Of a DNA stretch of 64,000 bases, positions 1 through 11,694 are shown piece by piece. The first letter of the stretch is position 1. Every line of letters begins with the position of its first letter. The stretch covers positions 568,001 through 632,000 of the forward strand of contig CM019700.1 of NCBI GenBank assembly GCA_009760885.1. Direction: 5' to 3'. The notes beneath the pieces were generated by a model. That model was not told the origin of the DNA. It made no database searches and saw nothing but the letters and a program-made list of their open reading frames with translations. The stretch comes from Achatina immaculata. Taxonomy: Eukaryota; Mollusca; Gastropoda; Stylommatophora; Achatinidae. The position numbers and the translations under genes are program-made.

Positions 1-77
1 ATTAATTAACTTCGAGACTGGACCACTGAAGGGTGTTGATAATGATGATCAGATGCTTTATTACAAAATTGTTGCAG
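1..77 (+). CDS. Putative partial exon of unidentified gene
   Basis: An open frame from base 2 reads through an acidic stretch (GVDNDDQMLYYKIVAG) and meets a good splice donor (CAG|GTAAAAAT) at 77/78, leaving a phase-1 intron. The acidic DDQ-x-x-YYK pattern looks like real protein, but I could not assign a family. It weakly recalls the DDQLFY stretch of procollagen lysyl hydroxylases, and I would not name it on that. The exon continues off the left edge. Its next partner exon is unclear: the open stretch around 300-425 has the matching frame but ends in an in-frame stop before a donor-like site. Confidence 0.35.
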
Positions 78-690
78 GTAAAAATATAGGCTCATGTGTG
101 TTTTAAATCTGTGGAGGGGGGGGGGGGGGCTTTAACACTTGTATGTCTTGAAGAAGTGTGTACGGCAGCAAATGCCCGATAAAGAAACCTAAGCTTTACG
201 CCGTTATACAGAAGAAGTATGATGAGAATTGTCTGCCAGTCACTCCAGCCAGTGGCGAAGTACAACACCCCTAAATTTTCAACACAGACAAATCCTGTTG
301 TCTTGTAAGACAGGTGGAGAAGGCAGTGAATGTGGGTTGTAACTGGAAGCCACAGAACATCACTCTGGTGTGTAACTTCTCACAGCTGATTCTAATAATA
401 CCTGACATGTGGAATCAACCACAGTGACAAGTAAGTCTATTTCAGTCTCTTAGCACTTGTGGCGGTTATCTTCTGGTCTAGCCCTCATTTCTCCTTAAAC
501 AGATCTCAGTGAATTTTGCTTTCTAGCTGGTAGTTTTTTGACCAACAAGAAAAAAAAAAGAATGAGTATTTAGTGACACTGGTAATGACACATTCAGCAC
601 CAGCAGCAATAAAACTTACGTTCCCCTTGAAATCTAAATGTGTGTGACTGTAAACTTGACCTGGTTATGATCTTATTCTAGTTCTTTGTG
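78..690. other. Probable intronic sequence with no assigned exon
   Basis: Contains a G-run at 115-129 and one open stretch at about 294-426 (includes VGCNWKPQNITLVCNF) that could be an exon: an AG precedes it and a GTAAGT follows near 430, but a TGA lies in frame just before that donor. Otherwise nothing recognisable. Confidence 0.3.
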
Positions 691-695
691 TGCTG

Positions 696-1245
696 CTTAT
701 GGCAGGCTGTCCCATCTCTTGATTGTGCTCCTCATGACAGGCTGTCCTATCTCTTGATTGTGTTCCTCATGACAGGCTGTCCTATCTCTTGATTGTGCTC
801 CTCATGGCAGGCTGTCCCATCTCTTGATTGTGCTCCTCATGGCAGGCTGTCCTATCTCTTGGTTGTGCTCCTCATGACAGGCTGTCCTATATCTTGATTG
901 TGCTCCTCATGGCAGGCTGTCCCATCTCTTGATTGTGCTCCTCATGGCAGGCTGTCCTATCTCTTGGTTGTGCTCCTCATGACAAGCTGTCCTATCTCTT
1001 GATTGTGCTGCTTATGGCAGGCTGTCCCATCTCTTGATTGTGCTCCTCATGAAAGGCTGTCCTATCTCTTGATTGAGCTCCTCATGGCAGGCTGTCCTAT
1101 CGCTTGATTGTGCTCCTCATGGCAGGCTGTCCTATCTCTTGAATGTGCTCCTCATGACAGGCTGTCTTATCTTTTGGTTGTGCTCCTCATGACAGGCTGT
1201 CCTATCTCTTGGTTGTGCTCTTCATAGTAGATTATCCTACATCTT
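696..1245. repeat. 35-bp minisatellite, about 15 units
   Basis: Tandem array whose unit reads roughly GGCTGTCCTATCTCTTGATT followed by GTGCTCCTCATGGCA (35 bp). Units differ by recurrent single substitutions: CCC/CCT, GATTG/GGTTG, GACA/GGCA. The array fills the apparent intron before the putative exon at 1286. Confidence 0.9.
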
Positions 1246-1285
1246 AGTGGTACTTCTCATAGTTGGTAACTGAATTTTCTTTCAG

Positions 1286-1481
1286 CCCGGACAGCGATAT
1301 AGGGCTCGATGTGACCTCTATTGTTGTGGAGTCTAAACCAGAAGTATGTTTCTTTGGGTTCACTTCGGGACTTCAACCAAGCAATATAACTCATTCCTTA
1401 TCCGACTTCATGCATGTGCATCAAGATCAATATCACGTCGTTGATAGCAGAGAATTCAAGTCTGCTATTCCATGGGCATAA
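1286..1481 (+). CDS. Putative terminal exon of unidentified gene
   Basis: A pyrimidine-rich acceptor (TTTTCTTTCAG) at 1275-1285 is followed by a 65-codon open frame entered in phase 2 and ending at a TAA at 1479-1481. The predicted C-terminus contains DIGLDVTSIVVESKPEVC, FFGFTSGLQPSNITHSL and ends SAIPWA. Composition (mixed hydrophobic and charged residues, no low complexity) is unlike the surrounding repeats and looks like genuine protein. I do not recognise the family. If it belongs with the exon at 1-77, at least one exon between them is unaccounted for, because that exon ends in phase 1 and this one begins in phase 2. Confidence 0.5.
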
Positions 1482-2000
1482 AAAAGTAACGAATGTGCAT
1501 TAGTGTATTCTATTCAGTATAATATCAACACATATATAACTAACAATCTAATTATAAACACGAATGGCTGACAGCTCGCACTGTCTACACCAAGTTTGGA
1601 CCAAACTTTCAGACATATAGGACAGAATCTGTTTCATCAAAGTAGATATTTACCAGAGGTTCTGTGACAACTTCGGGCACCAAGGTCTCTTTGTCGGGCT
1701 TTTTCTCCGTGAGAACAAAACTAAATATCTTCATCTTAACAGATTCACCAGACAATTAGCCTTTCCCTGTCGAAAGTATACAATACAGCAAAACTGATGA
1801 CGTTTTTCTCAAATGACCCCAAGTCTGCCCATGACCTTTCATGACCCTTCACATGTGCAAGAGCTAGACTATGAAATACTGAGCCAGTATAGAAACTGGC
1901 AAAAAAAAAAATGATTGATGCATTGAACAATGTAGAGAAGACAATTTAGAATAATTAATTATATAAACAATTATTTTTTGCTATAGGTATAGGGAATAAA

Positions 2001-3250
2001 GACTAAATGTTTACGAAGAATTAGAAAAATATTTTGGCCAAACACCATAAGAAATAACGTAGACAAAGCACTTTAATGAGACGTGAGAGAAAGAAAAATC
2101 ACAAGAGAATTACCTGGGATTCAAACACGGACTCCGGTAGGACGAGCAGCCGTCTAGCCACGAGAGAACAACATACTATCGACTAATCCAACTAGCACCC
2201 CAAAAAAGATGTTTTGTTGACATAGTCTTTAGTAACTGCTCAGCAGACATGAGAGATCGTGACACCCGGAAAGAAACGAGGTCGTGACACACAGAAATTC
2301 CGTAGCTTAGATTCATTCTCTCTAGCAGGTACCAACTAGACAAACATACACACGGTCTCCTGCCATGTCTGGTGCAAACTTGAACAACAATAACAAACGA
2401 ACGAATACTTATTACATGAAGTTAGTTTCAGGTATAGTTTTAAGGAACAATTTTTTTATAAATAGGAAACTACGAGGTTTTGGTACGGTAAAGTAAGAGA
2501 ACAAATATTGTAGGATTAAACCTGGAAAAAATCGTAGACAAAGCACTTTACCGTGTGTATGTTTGTCTAGTTAGTACCTGCTAGAGAGAATGAATCTAAG
2601 CTACGGAATTTCTGTGTGTCACGACCTCGTTTCTTTCCGGGTGTCACGATCTCTCATGTCTGCTGAGCAGTTACTAAAGACTATGTCAACAAAACACCTT
2701 TTTTGGGGTGCTAGTTGGCTTAGTCGATAGTACGCTGTTCTCTCGTGGCTAGACGGCTGCTCGTCCTACCGGAGTCTGTGTTCGAATCCCAGGTAATTCT
2801 CTTGTGATTTTTCTTTCTCTCACGTCTCACTAAAGTGCTTTGTCTACGATTTTTTCGAGGTTTAATCCTACAATATTTGTTCTCTTACTTTACCGTACCA
2901 AAACCTCGTAGTTTCCTATTTATAAAAAATTGTTCCATAATAAATAACATCTTGTTGGCAGAAATGCAGATGAAGCCACTGATAGCAATTATTGAGGAAA
3001 GACGCTGGCGATGGTTTGGACATGTGCTCCGAATGACTGACAACTCACTACCAAAAATAGCACTAAGATGGACACCACAGGGGAACAGAAGTAAGGGTAG
3101 ACCAAAAGAGACATGGAGAAGAACAACAGAAAGGATGTTGAGCAATAGAGGGTTCACCTGGGCAAGAGCAGAAAAAAAAGCAAAGGACAGGCATTTGTAG
3201 AAAACCCTTGCGGAAGCCCCATGTGCCCTGGGCACTTAAGGTTCAGAGAA
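2001..3250 (+). mobile_element. RTE-A LINE, 5'-truncated copy split by a later insertion
   Basis: A fragment of the C-terminal part of the RTE-A polyprotein (CLRRIRKIFWPNTIRNN) at 2001-2058 resumes at 2949 and runs to the conserved end (CALGT-like, stop, GGTTCAGAGAA). It matches the intact copy at 55.1-58.3 kb. The fragment is bounded by a perfect 12-bp target-site duplication, ATAGGGAATAAA, at 1989-2000 and 3251-3262. The coding frame is broken, so this is a dead copy. Confidence 0.85.
2059..2934. mobile_element. Palindromic element with two inverted tRNA-like modules (SINE-A)
   Basis: Inserted into the RTE-A copy with a 14-bp target-site duplication CCATAAGAAATAAC at 2045-2058 and CCATAATAAATAAC at 2935-2948 (one mismatch). 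Two long arms (about 2059-2366 and 2544-2860) are near-perfect inverted copies. Each holds a tRNA-like pol III promoter. In the right arm an A-box-like stretch (TAGTTGGCTTAGTCGA) lies near 2711 and a B box (GTTCGAATCCC) near 2782. The spacer (about 2367-2543) carries the terminal segment TTTATAAATAGGAAACTACG, also seen in inverse form at 2891-2934. Single-arm relatives occur at 8.5, 33.4 and 42.2 kb and a piece at 3.6 kb. Confidence 0.75.
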
Positions 3251-3399
3251 ATAGGGAATAAAATTGCGAAGTAACTGCACCATAAGAATTACATAGCTGC
3301 ATAAGAATTACTAAGTAATATTTTTTAAAAATATTCATGTTTCTATGAGTTTTATTCTCAACATGTTCACTGGCACTTTCCAGTTACAGCTGGATAATA

Positions 3400-3780
3400 A
3401 ACTTATAGCAATGAAATATAAATTTAAAACTGAATCACTCAGCCTGTCAGTTGCTTCCTCCATAACAGCTCTCCTGTAGGCCTCTCGGTTATAAGCAAAA
3501 TGCCAAGCTGCTGACGCATCCATTCACAGATCATCAACGATGTCTTGCAGCCACCTTCGCCTTGGTCTTCCTCTTTCTTTTTCCCCAATATGTACCATGC
3601 CAAGACTGTTTTCTTTAAATTCTCATGACAAAGCACTTTAGTGAGACGTGAGAGAAAGAAAAATCACAAGAGAATTACCTGGGATTCGAACACGGACTCC
3701 GGTAGGACGAGCAGCCGTTCAAAATATTTAAGTATTCTCTGTGTAATCTTCTTTACCAACCACCTTCTTCAATATTAAGT
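3400..3780 (-). mobile_element. LINE-C fragment interrupted by a SINE-A piece
   Basis: On the minus strand this reads as the LINE-C C-terminal region (DASAAWHFAYNREAYRRAV), homologous to the copies at 4.9, 13.4, 32.0 and 40.0 kb. Between about 3629 and 3718 a ~90-bp SINE-A segment (the GACAAAGCACTTTAGTGAGA part through the B box) replaces or interrupts the LINE sequence, which resumes at TTCAAAATATTTAAG. Confidence 0.65.
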
Positions 3781-3835
3781 TCTTGTAGTATGGATATATT
3801 TGTATATTTGTTCTTTTTTTTAACACACACACACT

Positions 3836-4749
<914 letters not shown>

Positions 4750-4921
4750 AACAAAAAAAAAGGGGGGGGGATTTGTTTTTAAAGTCTCACTACACTTTCT
4801 ATGAAAAAAAAAATTGAAAAATTGAAGTAAATGACGTCATAACAAAATGTGCTAAAAAAGTCATTAAATTAGTTACAATAGTGACTGCAATGATACAATG
4901 CTGTTTTGAGTTAGTTGGAAT

Positions 4922-5615
4922 TCATTCATTCATTTGCATGTCCCTTGCGGAACTTTGCCTCCCAAACAGCACTCATGTAGGCCTCTCGGTTGTGAGCAAG
5001 ATGGCCTGCTGCTGATGCATCAATTTGCAGATCGTCAACGATGTCTTGCAGCCATCTTCGCCTTTGTCTTCCTCTCTTTCTTTTTCCCATTATGTACCTT
5101 TCCAAGACTGTCTTCTCTAGATTATCATGACATTAATGTGTTCAAAATATTTAAGTTTTCGCTCTTTAATCCTCTTTACTAGCCAGCCTTCTTCAATAAA
5201 GTTCTTGTAGTATAGATATATTTGTTCTTTTTTTGTGTGTGCATGATATTTGAAGAACTCTTCTGTAGCATTTACATTCAAAGGCATTTATGCGTTTCTC
5301 AGCTGTTTTGTTAACTGTCCAGGTCTAACAGGCATATGTTGCGATGGGAAAGATGCATGCCCTTAAAAATCTTATTTTTGTGGTTCTGTCTGTTCCTCTT
5401 CACAGATTCTTTATTTGTTTTACTTTCTGACGAGCAATAGATGCCCTCCTTTTAATTTCCCTCATTGTGTCTCCATTAGTAGTTAGTAGTGATACAAGAT
5501 ATTCAAAACTCTCCACTTCTTCCAGTTTTTCCTCATTGATACATATTTCAGCTGCCTTGTTTATTTTATCAGTTGTCATCACTGTAGTTTTCTTCGCATT
5601 AAGATAATTGGAATG
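4922..5615 (-). mobile_element. LINE-C fragment (RT C-terminal region and 3' tail)
   Basis: On the minus strand pieces such as VESFEYLVSLLTTNGDTM, a KKTVMTTDK-like block and the 3' region ending in an ATTC/GAAT tail (CATTCATTCATTTGCATG on the plus strand) match the copy at 13.4-14.1 kb. Stops and frameshifts interrupt it. The family is recognisable as a non-LTR retrotransposon from the FEYLG-SLLT motif downstream of the RT domain. Confidence 0.75.
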
Positions 5616-5639
5616 TACCACTGAAATATTCATCATAAC

Positions 5640-6120
5640 AGGTGTTGGAAATGTCCACCAAGGGCTTCAAGATATGACTGCACACGTTTCTTCATATTGT
5701 CAAATACCTTGTGCAACGTGTGTGTTGTTATTTCTTGAATGGTAATTCTGATTGCTTCTTTCAGGTCCTCAATTGTTTGTACATTATTTTTGCAAACATT
5801 TCCTTTCAAGAAACCCCATAGATAATAATCTAATGGATTTAGATCTGGAGAACGAGAAGGCCAAATTACACGAGATATTACGCGATTTGCGAAAATTTCT
5901 TCCAAAACACCATGTGTTGCTCTAGCTGTGTGTGTGTGTGTGTAGTTGCGCCATCTTGCTGGAACCATGCTTCTTCAATTTCACGTTCATTCAGCTGTTC
6001 TAATAAAGGTTCCAGAATGTCAGTACAGTACCGATCGGCATTTATAGTGTTGTTGAAGAAAATTGGTCCAGTTAAACGTTCTCTACTGACGGCACACCAT
6101 ACTCCAATTTTCGCATCGTT
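5640..6120 (-). pseudogene. mariner-like transposase C-terminal fragment
   Basis: The minus-strand ORF contains WPSRSPDLNPLDYYLWGFLK, the signature of the IS630/Tc1/mariner transposase catalytic C-terminus, where the aspartate of SPDLNP belongs to the DDE/D triad. It continues to QSYLEALGGHFQHLL near the usual C-terminus. The upstream half is present only as out-of-frame remnants (inverse of 5970-6118), and a (TG)n run interrupts it near 5930-5943. No intact terminal repeats are visible here. It is a dead fragment lying between two LINE pieces. Confidence 0.75.
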
Positions 6121-6660
6121 TATGTATCATCATTTATATCAGATAGCCAGTTTTCGGTCTTGTTAGTTAACGCTGTATGGCAGGAGTGATTTGGTCTAAA
6201 GCCTGATTGACTGTCTATTAATAGATTGTTTTCCTGCATGTGGAGCAGTGTTGACTTTTGTACATGTTTTTCAAGAGGTTTGAATAATGACAGAATGGAT
6301 ATAGTTCTATCGTTTGAGAGGTCACTAGCTGATCCGGATTTGAAAAGAGAAAACACTTTAGCAAGTTTAAAATGATCACGGAAGTAGTGTTTGGCAATGC
6401 GCAAATTGTATATGTAGAGTGCCTGTGATAACTGGTGCAGCGTAGCGTAGTATCTTGTTACTAATGTCATCACATCCTGCTAAGTTAGTGTTCTTTAAAG
6501 ACCGGATGTAGTTATAAACTTCACCGACTGTGAGAAAAGGCATACTTACTTGTTTTAGCTTTACACATTTACTCTCGGTGTAATTTTCAACACACCCAGG
6601 TAGGAATTAGGGGGTTGCTAATGAAGATTTTAGAATATGAATTTTTTTTCCCTAAAATGT
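6121..6660 (-). pseudogene. LINE reverse transcriptase fragment (Jockey/CR1-like type)
   Basis: Minus-strand translation gives KLAKVFSLFKSGSASDLSN, RTISILSLFKPLEKHV and SGFRPNHSCHTAL, the classic N-terminal RT blocks (K-x-GS, YRPISLL-like, QSGFRP-x-HS). The catalytic (F/Y)ADD region is absent: the piece starts abruptly at 6121 where the mariner fragment ends. The type differs from the RTE-A, LINE-B and LINE-C families in the window. Confidence 0.75.
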
Positions 6661-6774
6661 TCACTGAAGTTAGTTCAAGTATGTTTGTGGGTCAGACTGC
6701 TTTCTTGTATTTACAGGAGTATTTATCGCTTTCCAGATCAATTTACTATCAGTTCGGTCTTTCACTAAATTTTT

Positions 6775-6775
<1 letters not shown>

Positions 6776-6821
<46 letters not shown>
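6776..6821. repeat. (GA)n microsatellite
   Basis: About 23 uninterrupted AG dinucleotides. Confidence 0.97.
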
Positions 6822-6825
<4 letters not shown>

Positions 6826-7035
6826 ACTGGATGGGCTGTCAGTGTGGCTAGGAGTGTCTTAAAGACAGGGAATTGTGGAGAAAAATGATCGCTTACGCCA
6901 GCCGGCATGGCACTTGATTGATTGATTGAGTCTAAAGATAATCCGACACTGTAAACAACTTGTCTTGTCTCCTTTCTCATATACCGCTCAGTGTTAAGTT
7001 AAAAAACGGTGGAGGTCGGCGATTTATATATATAT

Positions 7036-7285
7036 AAAGGTAAAGGTAATCCTGTCATGCCTTAGAGGCACATAGGGATATGGTGTTAGTGCCCATATTT
7101 TCCTTGACCTGTCAGTACACTAGAGGGTAATAAGGTCAGTATCACGCCTGGCTGCCTTTCCTTCCCCAACTCCAGAAGAAGTCGGGTACCCATTTCTACA
7201 GCTGGGTGACTGGGGTGCCTCCGGCCGCATTCGAACCCCCGACCTTCGCCATGAGAGACCAGTGCACTAACCACTTATACCAATC
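7036..7285 (-). mobile_element. SINE-B, tRNA-derived
   Basis: On the minus strand a tRNA-like head (GTGGTTAGTGCACTGGTCTC, with B box GGGTTCGAA near 7228-7240) is followed by a body and a 3' end (GCATGACAGGATTACC). Strongly similar copies lie at 40.37-40.60 and 43.08-43.30 kb, both also minus, and a diverged plus-strand relative lies at 38.16-38.33 kb. A short (TA)n run sits at the left boundary. Confidence 0.8.
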
Positions 7286-7799
7286 TTTTCATTTGTAACT
7301 GTGGTGGGGACAGCGGGAAGTAAAAAAAAAATTACACACTCGAGGAGTCTAAATCTGGGGCGATGGCAGGCGTGAACTCGGCCGAGGTGCAATGGACGGG
7401 CCTCGACCTGGATTTTTCAAAACGAGGTTTATTTACATTCGACAAGTAATAATTTCAAAGCCAATGAATTGACGTGAAATGGGGATGAGTGCCCTTGAGA
7501 TGAAATAATGAAATGGCGGGCTTTTACAGATCATGAGATGATAGTGAGCATTTTTTGGCAACAAAAATGGTGGAAATAATTTTCTGGTTGCACAGAGGCA
7601 TAGATAGCTAATATCAAAACATTTAACATGAGTAAGATAACTTAAATAGTACACATGCAGCAGGTAAAACGTCTTTGAAAACATTTCATTCAACCTGGGG
7701 AAGAGGGGAGTGGATGAAGGCAATCAAGACGTCTGTGGTCATTGTTGTCATGTCGCTATGTCCGAGTTCTTACCTGGTTCATCTTCAAACATGTCTTTA

Positions 7800-8330
7800 A
7801 TGTTATCTTAACCCCCCCCCCCCCCCCTCAAGGGTAGAGGTGTTTTCTGGTCAGCTTGTGGCGTCAAAAGTTAATCCTGTCTGACTGTCATTGTCTGGTC
7901 AGTTTGTTGCACCAAAGCTAATCCAGTCTGGCAATAGTTGTTGAACATTCAGGGTGTAACATGGTAACATGGCTCGGCGATTTGCTTCATATAACGAGAT
8001 ATCTGAGATTTCTGTAACATCCTCTATCCATCCTTTGCGTGACTGTCGTCTTCTGCTGTTTCCTACATTTTGTGTGTGTGTGTGGCATGCCGTCTGGTTG
8101 TAACAGTGTATAGTGGTCAAACCATTTGACTTGCTGTTTCTGGGGTGTGGTGTAGTACTGGTGTTACTCCAGCCCTTGCCCTGATGGTGTCATTTCTTAT
8201 TTGGTCTCCTTGTTACGTTTACTACTGCCCTTTAGCATATCATTTCTGTCGTGTTGATATAGCTTTTGTTTTTGCTTGTTAGCGTCCGTGTTGACATTGG
8301 TAGCACAGAGTTTAGAGGAAAATGATGTTG
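7800..8330 (-). pseudogene. Probable LINE C-terminal fragment
   Basis: Minus-strand translation (SRRRQSRKGWIEDVTEISDI then SLYEANRRA) resembles the extreme C-terminal R-x-W-x-EDI-x-E-ISG / EA-x-R region common at the ends of non-LTR reverse transcriptases. A poly-C run lies at 7811-7827. No catalytic motif is present, so the assignment is tentative. Confidence 0.4.
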
Positions 8331-8469
8331 TACAGTGCTCTTTTTGTTTCACTTGTGAAACAGCATCAGACTAAAATAGACTGGGAGAAAACAAATACCT
8401 CCATTGCGATTACTTAAGTCATTACACTATAGTCGGAGTACAGTTGAGAGTGCAGGGTTAACTGACAAC

Positions 8470-8735
8470 TGGTAAAGTAAGAGAAAACACAGTTTTGTAG
8501 GATTAGACATCGAAAAAAATCGTAGACAAAGCACTCTAGTGAGCCGTGAGGGAAAGAAAAATTACAAGAGAATTACCTGGAATTCGAACACGGACTCTGG
8601 TAGGACGAGCAGCTGTCTAGCCACGAGAGAACAGCGTACTAACCAACTGAGCTAACTAGGGAACCCTAACTGTGTTCTCTTACTTTATAGTACGAAAGCC
8701 TCGTTGTTTCCTGTTTATAACAAAGTTGTTCCTGA
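8470..8735 (-). mobile_element. SINE-A copy with tRNA-like promoter
   Basis: Minus strand shows an excellent A box (TAGCTCAGTTGGTTAGTACG near 8640-8660) and B box (GTTCGAATTCC near 8579-8590), spaced as in a tRNA. The unit is flanked by short inverted sequences (AAAGTAAGAGAA-ACACAGTT at both ends) and the terminal segment TTATAAACAGGAAACAACG, seen also in the palindromic element at 2.06-2.93 kb. This is the cleanest single copy of the family in the window. Confidence 0.75.
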
Positions 8736-9059
8736 AACTGACAACTGGATGCTACAGTCACGAATGATGAATCATTATCTTTAAATCAAGACACGACCAG
8801 AGTCAAGCTCATTAAGGGGGCTAAACATCGTGTCAAAGTGGGCGTGAAGTGGGAAAACCAGTGTAAGATGAGACTTCCTATGATATAAAAGGAAATTAAA
8901 GTAACGATTATAGCACGAATCGGAAATTCAGCTAAACATCATCATTCTCGTCGTCATTATTATCATCACCATCATCATCCATCGCCATATCATCATCAAA
9001 TTTAAATAATGTGAATCAATGGAAAAGGTACTCATCAGTCTGTTATGTTCAATGGAAAC

Positions 9060-11645
9060 TCTCTCTCTCTCTCTGAACCTTAAGTGCCCAGGGCACATAA
9101 GGGTTCCGCAAGGGTTTTACAGAAATGCTTGTCCTTTGCCTTTTTTTCTGCTCTTGCCCAGGTGAGCCCTCTATTGCTCAACATCCTCTCTGTTGTTCTT
9201 CTCCATGTCTCTTTTGGTCTACCCTTACTTCTGTTCCCCTGTGGTGTCCATCTTAGTGCTATTTTTGGTAGTGAGATGTCAGTCATTCGGAGCACATGTC
9301 CCAGCCATCGCCAGCGTCTTTCCTCAATAATTGCTGTCAGTGGCTTCATCTGCATTTCTGCCAACAAGATGGTATTTCTTATGGTGTTTGGCCAAAATAT
9401 TTTTCTAATTCTTCGTAAACATTTAGCCTGGAAAGAATTCAACTTGTTTTCTATGGTTTTGGTGATTTTCCAGCATTCACTTCCATAGAGTAGTACACTT
9501 AGAACATTACTCTTAAATATCCTGCTTTTCGTATTCATATTTAGTTTTTTAGATTTCCGTATAGTCTGCAGCACTGCTAAAGCCTGGTTTGCTCTAGTAA
9601 GTCTGCTGTTGATGTCCTCTGTGCTGTCTCCATTTTCTACTACTCTGCTGCCAAGGTATACAAATTCGTTGACCTACTCCACTAACTTGCTGTCTACTCT
9701 GAGTACATTTCTGTTGTTCTCATTTTGCTTTATTAACTTTGTCTTTTCTACGTTGATCTTTAGTCCTATGTTGTTTGCATTCTGAGTTAGCTTGTTAGCT
9801 GCCAAGATAAATAATGTTGGTGATAGTACACATCCCTGCTTCACTCCTGTTTGTACTCTAAAGCTGCTGGAGGTATGTTCTCCACAGATCACTTTGCACT
9901 GAAAACCCTCGTATAGGGCTTTGATTACATTCACTATCTTATGGAGGAAGCCATGCCATCTACAGTGCATCTCTGTTGATACTGTCAAAGGCTTTCTCAA
10001 AATCTATAAACAATGCATATGTTGTGCTATGCCACTCATCTGCCTGTTCTAATATTTGTCTAAATACAAATATGTTGTCTATGCATGATCTTCCTTTCCT
10101 AAATCCTGCCTGCTCTTTCCGAAATTTTCCCTCAAGTGCTGATACGATTCTGTTGATGATTATTCTGAAAAATACTTTACTGGTGAGTGGCAGTTGGGTA
10201 ATGCTTCTCCATTTCCCGAAATCTCTGAGGTCACTCTTCTTTGGTAGTTTTATTATAAGGCCAGTTTTCCGCTCCTCTGGAGCTTTTTCTAGATTCCAGA
10301 TTTGTTGAATATCCGACAGAGTTGTTTTGGTGTTTCTGTTTCCTCTGCTTTCAACATCTCAACAGTCACTTCATTTTCACCTGGTGCCCTGTCTAATTTT
10401 AGCTTCTTTATTGCCTCCTTTACTTCACTTATTGTTATTGGTCCTGTATTGATGTTTAGTTCCGTTTTTGCTTCAGGTATGTCTATTGTTTGTACTCCTT
10501 GTGTTCTGTTTAGTAGGATGTTAAAGTGTTCCCTCCATCTTTCAGTTTTTCTCTTTCTCCACTGACCAGTTGTCCCTTTAGTGTCCTTATTGCACTATCA
10601 CATCTTGTGCTGAAGTTACCTGTCATCTGCTTTGTGGTTTTGTATATGGTTTTCATGTCATTTGCATATGCTGCTTTCTCTGCTGCTTCTGCTAAGTTGT
10701 CATAGTATTGACGTTTATCTTGACGGCATGATTCCTTCACTTCTTTGTCTTTTTGTGGATAATCACTTAAGAGTTGTTCTTTTAGCCGTTGTGATTTGGT
10801 GTTCAGTAATTTTTTCTTGATTTCTTTTCTTTGCTCTATCTTTTCCCATGTGGTCTTGCTTATCCATTCCTCTTTTCTCCTTTTCCGATATCCCAGCACC
10901 TCTTTTGCTGTTTCCTGTAGTGTTTTATTGAACTCTAGTATGGACATTTCTGCTTCATCTTGTAAGACACTGAAGCGGTTCTTAAGTACTATTGAGAATT
11001 CGTTCCTTGTTTGCTGGTCTTTCAGTTTTCCTGTATCAAATTGTATCTTTCTGTGTTCTCCGATGTTGGCTTTCCTTAATTTTAGTTTTACTTTTGCTAC
11101 CAGAAGGTTGTGATCACTTCCTACATGTGCTCCTTTCCTTGCTCGCACATCTTGTAGTGACCATTTCCACTTGTTGTTTATTAGTATGTGATCGATTTGG
11201 TTTTCTGTGGTTTTATCTGGGACCTCCAAGTCACTTTATGGATATTTTTATGTTGGAAAATTGTCCCTCCAATAGTCATCATGTTTTCTTCACAGAAACT
11301 GCACAGTCTTTCTCCATTTTCATTTATTTCTCCGATTCCTTCTCTTCCATGATTCTTCTTCTATCTTCATTTCCCTCACCTACTTTTGCATTGAAGTCGC
11401 CCAAGATGAGTAGCATATCATGCTTGGGTATTGTTTCTACTGTGACTTGGATGTTGTAAAAATCTTCTTTTAATTCCTCTTTAGCTGCTTCTGTTGCTGC
11501 ATAACAAACTATAATAGACAACTTCGTGAATCTTGAGTTGAACCGTGCATATATTAATCTCTCATTTATAGGGGTCCATTTCAGCAATGCTCTTGATGCT
11601 TCTTTTGTTATAATCAATGCTACTCCTCCTTCATGATGATCTTCT

Positions 11646-11694
<49 letters not shown>

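Noticed and set aside
294..430. Open stretch VGCNWKPQNITLVCNF as an exon of the left-edge gene
   Set aside because: An in-frame TGA precedes the only donor-like GTAAGT and no acceptor is convincing, so it is mentioned but not called.
696..1245. CRISPR-like array
   Set aside because: Units are contiguous 35-bp tandem repeats without unique spacers, in a eukaryotic intron-like setting.
2700..2800. A functional tRNA gene
   Set aside because: Pol III boxes are present but the cloverleaf is incomplete, and the segment is part of a repeated, palindromic mobile element.
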